Shown: in pieces, positions 1 through 5,957 of the stretch | Layout: every line of letters starts with the position of its first letter | Position numbering within the stretch: the stretch's first letter is position 1 | Notes under the pieces: model-generated | Told to the model about the DNA's origin: nothing | The model's database searches: none | Seen by the model: only the letters and a program-made list of their open reading frames with translations | Program-made: the position numbers and the translations under genes | NCBI GenBank assembly: GCA_030529405.1 | Contig: JAUMWZ010000083.1 | Location: 1 to 7,063, forward strand | Reading direction: 5' to 3' | DNA from: Bacteroides sp. | Lineage (GTDB): Bacteria > Bacteroidota > Bacteroidia > Bacteroidales > Bacteroidaceae | DNA length: 7,063 nucleotides

Positions 1-62
1 TATCTATTATATAATATTCTTTTTTTACACTACGCATATATCAAACAAGCTAGATAGTTAAT

Positions 63-163
63 ACGACAGTATATATACGATTTATAAACCATATACAATT
101 TAGATGTAAACCATATACAGTTGAGTTGCAAATTATATACTATTTACGAGTAAACTGTATATA
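63..163. repeat. Array of five short AT-rich repeats with an exact 22-bp period
   Basis: Five copies of a degenerate motif, consensus roughly YAAACCATATAC, begin at 63, 85, 107, 129 and 151, exactly 22 bp apart. Each copy holds an RTATAY core (69-74, 91-96, 113-118, 135-140, 157-162). In all five an A lies three bases before the core, followed by C in four copies and T in one. Copies 2 and 3 share 13 identical bases (85-97 and 107-119). The first copy is the weakest. Bases between cores are less conserved, so this is a phased motif array rather than a perfect tandem repeat. It lies just upstream of the mannosidase promoter box, so regulator-binding sites are one reading. A related array at 3264-3342 sits between convergent genes, which argues against a purely promoter role. 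Function unknown. Confidence 0.8.
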
Positions 164-180
164 TTTTGGAAATGGTGTCT

Positions 181-188
181 TATCTTTG
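181..188 (+). promoter_or_regulatory. Probable Bacteroidota -7 promoter box (TATCTTTG)
   Basis: TATCTTTG matches the Bacteroidota sigma-ABfr -7 consensus TAnnTTTG at every fixed position. Transcription would start near 193-197, leaving a leader of about 25 bases before the ATG at 220. No good -33 TTTG is present at the usual distance. The expected position (about 157-160) falls in the last 22-bp repeat, and the TTTG at 165-168 is too close. A weak -33 beside repeated motifs would suit an activator-dependent promoter, but that is inference. A box of this kind occurs by chance several times in a sequence this AT-rich, so the call rests mainly on its position. Confidence 0.5.
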
Positions 189-219
189 CGTTAGTGAAAC
201 TTTAATATCTCCATATTAT

Positions 220-2451
220 ATGAGAACATATAAATTTGCCACAAATCATGTTTTAGGCACAATATGTGGTTTTGTAGCCTTACTTTTGACGTTCTTTTCG
301 TGTGACGGAGTATACAATCACGACGAAAAAGACCATTCGCAATATGTTAATTGCTTTATAGGCACTTCGGAGAATGGACACACATTTCCCGGTGCTTGTC
401 GTCCTTTCTCGTTGATACAGACTAGCCCTGTAACCGGAACAATAGGTTGGATGTATTGTTCGGAATATAGAAGTCAAGACTCAATTATATGGGGATTTTC
501 GCAAACACACCTTAACGGAACGGGTTGTGCAGACTTAGGCGACATACTAGTTATGCCTTTCACAGGCGACGAGGTAAGAGAATGGAACGGATACAGAAGT
601 TCATTCAGAAAAGAAACAGAGAGTGCATCTCCAGGATACTATACAGTTATGCTTGACCAAAACAAGGTTAAAGCAGAGCTTACTTCAACAGAAAGAGTTG
701 CTTTCCACAGATATACTTTCCAAACAAGTGATGTTGCAAGACTGCTTATAGACCTGCAACACTCGCCTGCATGGAACAACGATTTGTATCACAGACAAGT
801 GGATAGCTGCAAAGTTGAGTTTGTTGGCAACAGAGAAATACAAGGCTACCTTGAAAACACAAGCTGGGTAAACCAAAAAATATTCTTTGTTTTAGAATTT
901 GACAAAGACATTGAAAAACACACCACTCTTGACAAACTACCTAATGAAAAGGGAGACAGAATGGTGATTTCATTCAAAAAAGAAGACGAAAAAGAACAAG
1001 TGGTAATGATGAAAATATCACTTTCAACAGTTAGTGTAGAGGGAGCAAAGAATAATCTTAACGCTGAAATACCTAAATGGAACTTTGAAGAAGTGAAGAA
1101 ACAAAGCCGTGAGGAATGGAATAAGATGCTTAGCAAAGTGGACATAGAGGGTACAGACGAAGAAAAGACTAACTTCTACACTGCAATGTACCACCTTTTC
1201 ATACAGCCTAACTGCATTTCAGACGTAGACGGTAGATACAGAAACTGCAAAGATTCGATAGTGAAAGCACACAACAAGCAGTTCTATTCTACATTCTCAC
1301 TATGGGACACGTACAGAGCAGCGCACCCTATGTACACAATCATTGCTCAAGAAAGAGTAGCCCCATTCATAAATTCGCTGATAGAACAAACCGAAGCACA
1401 AGGATTTCTTCCTGTGTGGACACTTTGGGGTAAAGACAATTTGTGTATGATTGGCAATCACTCTGTGGCTGTGATAGCAGAGGCATACAACAAAGGATTT
1501 AATGGTTTCGATGCAGAAAAAGCCTTCGAGCTGATAAAGAAAGGACTAAACGAGACTGAACACGGAAAGAATAAATGGAAGATATATAACCAATATGGAT
1601 ACTACCCTACTGACCTAGTGCGTTCAGAATCTGTTTCTATCACGCTGGAAAACTGTTACGACGACTATGCGGCAGCAGTAATGGCAAAGAAGCTGAATAA
1701 GGAAGACGACTATAACTTCTTCATAAACAGAGCAAACAATTATAAGAATCTGTTTGACAAATCTACAAACTTCATGCGACCTAAGCTAAGCAACTGCAAC
1801 TGGAAGGAGGGTTTCAACCCTAACCAACTAGCACATGCAGAGAGTGTGGGGGGAGATTACACCGAAGGTAATGCTTGGCAATATACATGGCATGTACAAC
1901 ATGATGTTGATGGGTTAATAAATCTGTTTGGCAATAAAGAAAGTTTCACAACAAAGCTTGATTCATTGTTCACTGTACAGTTAGAGGGTGAGAAGTTGGC
2001 AGACGTTACTGGACTGATAGGTCAATATGCTCACGGCAATGAGCCTAGTCATCACATAGCTTATTTGTTCACTCTTGCCGACAAACCACATAGAACACAA
2101 GAGTTAGTAAGAGAGATTTTCAGAACAAAATATCTAAACAAACCAGACGGACTATGCGGAAATGACGACTGCGGTCAGATGTCTGCATGGTATATGTTTG
2201 CAGCAATGGGATTCTATCCGTTAGACCCTGTTAGTGGAGAGTATGTTATCGGTGCGCCACAACTACCTAAGGTTAGCATAAACCTACCTAAAGGGAAGAC
2301 ATTTACAGTTATAGCAGAAGGATTGTCAGATAGTAATATGTACGTTGAGAAAGTATATCTGAACGGCAAAGAACATAAGGCTAAACACATTAGCCATAAA
2401 GACATTATGGACGGAGGAGAGTTGCGCTTCGTTATGACAAACAAGAAATAA
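220..2451 (+). CDS. Glycoside hydrolase family 92 exo-alpha-mannosidase, lipoprotein
   Basis: This is a complete 743-residue GH92 enzyme of normal family length. GH92 enzymes are calcium-dependent, inverting exo-alpha-mannosidases that remove terminal mannose from N-glycans or mannan. The ATG at 220 is chosen over in-frame TTG 166 and ATG 172 because it gives a clean lipoprotein signal: charged start, hydrophobic stretch about 11-26, lipobox TFFSC with Cys28. It also lies just after the promoter box. The protein should be anchored in a periplasmic or outer membrane. Family motifs in order are GHTFPGA (53-59), GTGCADLGD, SLWDTYRAAHP (360-370), CMIGNHS (409-415), DYTEGNAWQYTW with candidate acid Glu549, AHGNEPSHH (604-612) and GNDDCGQMSAWY (647-658), the region of the proposed general-base aspartates. 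The linkage preferred (alpha-1,2, -1,3 and so on) cannot be read from the sequence. No SusC/SusD pair or other glycosidase is in the window. The thioesterase gene follows after 24 bp. Confidence 0.95.
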   Translation: MRTYKFATNHVLGTICGFVALLLTFFSCDGVYNHDEKDHSQYVNCFIGTSENGHTFPGACRPFSLIQTSPVTGTIGWMYCSEYRSQDSIIWGFSQTHLNGTGCADLGDILVMPFTGDEVREWNGYRSSFRKETESASPGYYTVMLDQNKVKAELTSTERVAFHRYTFQTSDVARLLIDLQHSPAWNNDLYHRQVDSCKVEFVGNREIQGYLENTSWVNQKIFFVLEFDKDIEKHTTLDKLPNEKGDRMVISFKKEDEKEQVVMMKISLSTVSVEGAKNNLNAEIPKWNFEEVKKQSREEWNKMLSKVDIEGTDEEKTNFYTAMYHLFIQPNCISDVDGRYRNCKDSIVKAHNKQFYSTFSLWDTYRAAHPMYTIIAQERVAPFINSLIEQTEAQGFLPVWTLWGKDNLCMIGNHSVAVIAEAYNKGFNGFDAEKAFELIKKGLNETEHGKNKWKIYNQYGYYPTDLVRSESVSITLENCYDDYAAAVMAKKLNKEDDYNFFINRANNYKNLFDKSTNFMRPKLSNCNWKEGFNPNQLAHAESVGGDYTEGNAWQYTWHVQHDVDGLINLFGNKESFTTKLDSLFTVQLEGEKLADVTGLIGQYAHGNEPSHHIAYLFTLADKPHRTQELVREIFRTKYLNKPDGLCGNDDCGQMSAWYMFAAMGFYPLDPVSGEYVIGAPQLPKVSINLPKGKTFTVIAEGLSDSNMYVEKVYLNGKEHKAKHISHKDIMDGGELRFVMTNKK

Positions 2452-2475
2452 GAAACATAATAAACACATTTTACC

Positions 2476-3228
2476 ATGGTAACTAAAGAAGATAAGATTA
2501 AGACCTACAAGTTTGTGGCAGAACCTTTCCACACAGACTTTTCGGGAAGACTTACGTGGGGGGGTTTAGGTAATCATTTGCTGAATTGTGCGAGCATACA
2601 CGCCAGCGAAAAAGGCTTTGGAGTGAAAGTGGTTAATGGAGAAACATATACTTGGGTATTGTCAAGGCTTATTATAGAACTTAAAGATATGCCTCGCTCT
2701 GAAAGTCGCTTCTCTATTTCAACATGGGTAGAGAGTGTATATAAGATGTTTACCGACAGAAACTACTCTATACAAAACGAGAAAGGAGAGAAGATTGGAT
2801 ACGCAAGAACTATATGGGCTATGATAAGCAAAGATACTCGCAAATCGGCAGACCTGATAACAATGCACGGGGAGAATATCACTAATTATCTCTGCACAGA
2901 TGAAGAGTGTCCGATAGAAAAGAGTAGCAGAATAAAGCTGTTAAACAAAACTTTAGCAGACAAAGTAGAGATTAAATATACAGACATAGACATAAATGGG
3001 CATACAAACAGCATGAAGTATATAGAACATATACTGAACATCTTCCCATTAGATAAATATGAGAAAGGTCATATAAGTAGACTTGAAATGGCGTATGCTA
3101 CTGAAAGCTACTTCGGAGATACACTGTTTATATACAAAGATGAAGAAACAGAAGGTGTATTCAACATAGAAGTGATGAAAAATGATAAGGAAGTGGTTTG
3201 TAGGTGTAAGATTTGGTTTGAGAAGTAA
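2476..3228 (+). CDS. Acyl-ACP thioesterase (FatA/FatB-like, double hotdog)
   Basis: This is a complete 250-residue cytoplasmic protein of the bacterial acyl-ACP thioesterase family, which cleaves fatty acyl-acyl carrier protein to release free fatty acid. Two hotdog repeats are expected: about 5-135, with the motif WGGLGNHLLN (28-37) on the first long helix, and about 155-250. The second carries the active-site segment DIDINGHTNSMKY (170-182). By motif, Asp172, Asn174 and His176 match the D-x-N-x-H of plant FatA/FatB. Glu210 lies 34 residues after the His, the spacing of the essential Glu in plants. The next residue, where plants have the classical Cys, is Ser211. There is no signal peptide or membrane segment. 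The ATG at 2476 is 24 bp after the mannosidase stop with no promoter visible between them, so co-transcription is likely. No Shine-Dalgarno is seen. A run of seven G at 2558-2564 encodes part of Trp28-Gly29-Gly30. Chain-length preference cannot be judged. Confidence 0.92.
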   Translation: MVTKEDKIKTYKFVAEPFHTDFSGRLTWGGLGNHLLNCASIHASEKGFGVKVVNGETYTWVLSRLIIELKDMPRSESRFSISTWVESVYKMFTDRNYSIQNEKGEKIGYARTIWAMISKDTRKSADLITMHGENITNYLCTDEECPIEKSSRIKLLNKTLADKVEIKYTDIDINGHTNSMKYIEHILNIFPLDKYEKGHISRLEMAYATESYFGDTLFIYKDEETEGVFNIEVMKNDKEVVCRCKIWFEK

Positions 3229-3263
3229 AACACACGATGTGACAAACACTTAAAACCTCGTTT

Positions 3264-3342
3264 GCAAACTATATATAATACAAATCTAATTTATATATGG
3301 TTTATAGGTTAGATATATACAGTTGATTTTCAGAAAGTATAT
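3264..3342. repeat. Second 22-bp-phased repeat array, mixed orientation
   Basis: Four RTATAY cores occur at 3271-3276, 3293-3298, 3315-3320 and 3337-3342, again exactly 22 bp apart. The flanks match the array at 63-163, but orientation varies. Copy 1 reads forward (CAAACTATATAT). Copies 2 and 4 read as the reverse complement, with GGTTT after the core. Positions 3294-3306 are the exact reverse complement of 83-95 (13 of 13 bases). Positions 3337-3348 match the reverse complement of 107-118 at 11 of 12. Copy 3 shares the 12 bases ATATACAGTTGA (3315-3326) with 113-124 in the same orientation. Both neighbouring genes end toward this array, so it is not in a promoter position for either. Its role is unknown. 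Confidence 0.75.
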
Positions 3343-3479
3343 GGTTTGAGAAAGAGTTGTTATGTACATCATAATAAACAACCCATATTAGATTTCCAAT
3401 TATAGTAAGAATTTGAGGAATATCTTATTTACATAAGAAAAGTAGTGTATTGATATGGGTATACAATGCTGAAGGAAAT

Positions 3480-3529
3480 AAAAAAAGACAGGCTATACTT
3501 AGGTAGTTAAACCTTGTATAGCCTGTCTT
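3480..3529 (-). terminator. Rho-independent terminator after pgi, possibly bidirectional
   Basis: A perfect 13-bp inverted repeat pairs 3486-3498 (AGACAGGCTATAC) with 3516-3528 (GTATAGCCTGTCT). One more A-T pair (3485/3529) extends it at the base, and a short inner AGGT/ACCT pairing (3501-3504 with 3511-3514) closes the loop. Read on the minus strand, the stem begins about 25 bases after the pgi stop and runs into a T tract (complement of A 3480-3486), the classic form for ending the lysS-gpsA-pgi transcript. On the plus strand the following sequence is only loosely T-rich. The same hairpin may still stop transcripts from the thioesterase side, for which I found no other terminator. Confidence 0.88.
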
Positions 3530-3552
3530 CGATTTATATGATTTTATTTCTG

Positions 3553-4893
3553 CTACAGTCTTGATTGTATCTTCTTTGATTCTTCTTCGTAACCCGGTTT
3601 GTTTAGAAGTGCAAACATATTTTTCTTGTATGCCTCTACTCCTGGTTGGTCAAATGGATTTACACCTAATAGATAACCGCTGATACCGCAAGCCTTTTCA
3701 AAGAAATAGATTAGCTCGCCTACATTGTATTCGTTAAGTTGTTCTATCTCTACTCTTATATTTGGCACTCCACCATCTACATGTGCAAGCTGAGTTCCAA
3801 GCTCTGCCATCTTATTAACTTCGTCCACTCGTTTGCCAGCCAAGAAGTTTAGTCCGTCAAGATTTTCTTCATCATGAGGCACTTCAACATGATGCTGAAC
3901 GTTCTTTACAGACACAACAGTTTCGAAAATATTTCTCTCTCCTTCTTGTATCCATTGACCCATAGAGTGAAGGTCAGTAGAAAAGTCTACAGCAGCAGGG
4001 AATATTCCCTTGTTTTCTTTACCTTCTGACTCGCCAAACAACTGCTTCCACCATTCGTTAAAGTAGTGTAGTTTTGGAGTGTAGTTTACAAGAATTTCTA
4101 TTTTCTTGCCACTCTTGTACAATAAGTTTCTTGTTGCAGCATATATAGCAGCAGGGTTTTCCTCATAAGGGGTATTTATATCGCAAAGTTTCTCCATATT
4201 CTTTGCGCCAGCCACAAGTTGGTCTATATCCAAGCATGCAATAGCTATCGGCAAAAGTCCTACCGGAGTAAGAACAGAGAATCTACCACCTACATTATCA
4301 GGAATAACGAAAGTCTTGTAACCCTCTTTATCTGCTGTGATTTTTGCGGCTCCCTTTGAAGCGTCAGTAACCGCTACTATAACTTGTTTTGCTGTTTCCT
4401 TGCCTCTTTGGTCTTCACATTGTTTTTTCAATATTCTAAAGGCAAGAGCTGTTTCTGTTGTTGTTCCAGATTTTGAAATATTTATTACTCCAAACTTCTT
4501 GTTCTTCAAATATTGAGTCAGTTCATATAGGTAGTCTTCACTGATATTATTTCCTGCATAAAGAACAATAGGCGACTTTCTTTCAGTTTGCAACAAATCA
4601 AAACTGTTAGATATAGTTTCAATAACTGCACGAGCACCCAAATAGCTACCACCAATACCTGCTACAACAACAACTTCACATTGTTTTCTGATCAATTCAG
4701 CTGTTGCCTTAATTTCATCTAAGTACTGCTGTGTTATAGAAGATGGTAGGTGTAACCAACCAATATAGTCATTTCCTCTGCCAGTTCCTTCTTCAAGTGT
4801 TTTTTGAGCAGAAAGAACCTCGTCTTTATAGTTCTTTAGAACATCTTCGCGTGATATACCGCAAAGAGCTTTGTCAATATTTAGTTTAATCAT
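3553..4893 (-). CDS. pgi: Glucose-6-phosphate isomerase, short form
   Basis: This complete 446-residue cytoplasmic enzyme interconverts glucose 6-phosphate and fructose 6-phosphate in glycolysis and gluconeogenesis. Its length fits the short bacterial type seen in Bacillus and Bacteroides rather than the roughly 550-residue E. coli type. Visible motifs are GIGGSYLGAR (79-88), the phosphate-binding SKSGTTTET (140-148), the family signature GGRFSVLTPVGLLP (202-215), FGESEGK (286-292), DLHSMGQWIQEG (307-318) and PGVEAYKKNMFALL (417-430). By motif and spacing the catalytic residues are Glu288, His309 and Lys423, which keep the spacing of Glu290, His311 and Lys425 recalled for the Bacillus stearothermophilus enzyme. 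It starts at ATG 4893, 18 bp after the gpsA stop, with an A-rich leader and no Shine-Dalgarno. It is the last gene of the operon and is followed by the hairpin terminator. Confidence 0.98.
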   Translation of the reverse strand: MIKLNIDKALCGISREDVLKNYKDEVLSAQKTLEEGTGRGNDYIGWLHLPSSITQQYLDEIKATAELIRKQCEVVVVAGIGGSYLGARAVIETISNSFDLLQTERKSPIVLYAGNNISEDYLYELTQYLKNKKFGVINISKSGTTTETALAFRILKKQCEDQRGKETAKQVIVAVTDASKGAAKITADKEGYKTFVIPDNVGGRFSVLTPVGLLPIAIACLDIDQLVAGAKNMEKLCDINTPYEENPAAIYAATRNLLYKSGKKIEILVNYTPKLHYFNEWWKQLFGESEGKENKGIFPAAVDFSTDLHSMGQWIQEGERNIFETVVSVKNVQHHVEVPHDEENLDGLNFLAGKRVDEVNKMAELGTQLAHVDGGVPNIRVEIEQLNEYNVGELIYFFEKACGISGYLLGVNPFDQPGVEAYKKNMFALLNKPGYEEESKKIQSRL

Positions 4894-4911
4894 CTTATGT
4901 ATTTATTTTTA

Positions 4912-5907
4912 TTATCTGAAAGAGTCGGTTAGTAATTTAATCTCTATTGCTGGAGATATTCGCTCATAAAGTATGTTGTACATAGCGTCTAATATAGGCA
5001 TATCAACTCTGTACTTTTTGTTTATCTCCTTTATACACTTAGTTCCGTAATATCCCTCCGCTATCATCTCCATTTCTATCTGTGCACTCTTAACCGAATA
5101 ACCCTTGCCAACCATTGTACCAAAGGTGCGGTTACGACTAAAGTTAGAGTATCCGGTAACTAATAAATCTCCAAGATATACAGAGTCACTGATGGTTCTC
5201 TCAAGAGGGTGAACTGACTGCAAGAAACGATTCATTTCCTTCACTGCATTAGATATGAGAACAGCCTGAAAGTTATCACCATACTTCAAGCCACTACATA
5301 TACCAGCTGCAATAGCATACACATTCTTCAATACAGAACTATACTCAATGCCATAAACATCATCGCTTATAGATGTTTTTATATAGCTACTGCGAAGAGC
5401 ATTAGAAAATGTTTGAGCCTTATTGATATCACTACAACCAACAGTAAGGTATGATAGACGCTCTAAAGCTACTTCTTCAGCATGACACGGACCTGCAATT
5501 ACAGCTATATTCTCTGCTGGCACCCCGTATTCTTTAGAGAAGTATTCTGACACCACTATATTATCATTAGGAACAATACCTTTTATAGCAGTTACAATAA
5601 ACTTATCCTTAATCTTAGTTTTCAACTTCTTAAGATGATTTTTTAGATAAGGAGAAGGTGTTACAAACACTAATGTGTCAGACATCTTTACGACTTCATT
5701 TATGTTTGAACTAAAGTTTATCTTGTCAATATCGAACTTTACTCCAGTAAGGTATGAAGGATTATGACCTAATCTCTTAAAATCAGATATCCTATCATCT
5801 CTACGCATGTACCAATTTATACTTGGTGCGTTTTGAAGACATATCTTGGCTATGGCAGTAGCCCAACTGCCTCCGCCCATTATAGCTATTTTGCCAGGTA
5901 ACTTCAT
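4912..5907 (-). CDS. gpsA: Glycerol-3-phosphate dehydrogenase [NAD(P)+]
   Basis: This complete 331-residue cytoplasmic enzyme reduces dihydroxyacetone phosphate to sn-glycerol 3-phosphate, the backbone for phospholipid synthesis. The N-terminal Rossmann domain shows the dinucleotide-binding motif MGGGSWATA (10-18), then VTPSPYLK (82-89), AIKGIVP (107-113, containing Lys109) and AGPCHAEEVALERLSYLT (138-155). The C-terminal helical domain has SSVLKNVYAIAAG (190-202) with the expected catalytic Lys194, GDNFQAV (210-216), YLGDLLVT (244-251) with Asp247, and SRNRTFG (257-263) with Arg260. No key residue is missing. AIKG in place of the E. coli-type ATKG is, as far as I recall, normal for Bacteroidota. 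The start is ATG 5907, 50 bp after the lysS stop. That spacer shows no clear promoter or terminator and only an AGGA too far upstream to act as a ribosome site. The gene is probably co-transcribed with lysS and pgi. Confidence 0.97.
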   Translation of the reverse strand: MKLPGKIAIMGGGSWATAIAKICLQNAPSINWYMRRDDRISDFKRLGHNPSYLTGVKFDIDKINFSSNINEVVKMSDTLVFVTPSPYLKNHLKKLKTKIKDKFIVTAIKGIVPNDNIVVSEYFSKEYGVPAENIAVIAGPCHAEEVALERLSYLTVGCSDINKAQTFSNALRSSYIKTSISDDVYGIEYSSVLKNVYAIAAGICSGLKYGDNFQAVLISNAVKEMNRFLQSVHPLERTISDSVYLGDLLVTGYSNFSRNRTFGTMVGKGYSVKSAQIEMEMIAEGYYGTKCIKEINKKYRVDMPILDAMYNILYERISPAIEIKLLTDSFR

Positions 5908-5957
5908 ATCTATATTTTTATCCTAATAGAACTTTTATACTAAAAAGACTATTATAG

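Larger units (their letters stand above)
3229..3552. other. Gene-free region between convergent genes
   Basis: This 324-bp AT-rich stretch lies between the 3' ends of the thioesterase gene (plus strand) and pgi (minus strand). I see no credible coding region, tRNA or structured RNA of a known family. It contains a 10-bp palindrome GTTTGCAAAC (3260-3269) at the left edge of the second repeat array, the array itself (3264-3342), a small 6-bp stem with a 4-base loop (3423-3438) without a T tract, and the pgi terminator hairpin (3480-3529). The part from about 3343 to 3422 holds nothing I can assign. A possible off-phase half copy of the repeat motif lies at about 3378-3390. Confidence 0.75.

Noticed and set aside
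1..62. Terminator or gene end at the left edge (palindrome ATTATATAAT, then seven T at 20-26)
   Set aside because: The palindrome is all A/T and would form only a weak hairpin, and no coding sequence leads into it within the window.
63..163. CRISPR array
   Set aside because: Repeat units are about 12 bp with only about 10 bp between them, the repeats are degenerate, and no cas genes are present.
166..219. Longer start for the mannosidase at TTG 166 or ATG 172
   Set aside because: The extra 16-18 residues would sit in front of a well-formed lipoprotein signal peptide, and the likely promoter box (181-188) would lie inside the coding region. The ATG at 220 fits both.
3281..3288. Minus-strand TAnnTTTG box (TAGATTTG) in the convergent region
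   Set aside because: It matches the consensus but has no -33 partner, and it points into the 3' end of the thioesterase gene with no gene to drive. Several chance matches are expected at this base composition.
3423..3438. Terminator for the thioesterase gene (TCTTAT/ATAAGA stem)
   Set aside because: The stem is only 6 bp and A/T-rich, and it is not followed by a T tract on the plus strand.
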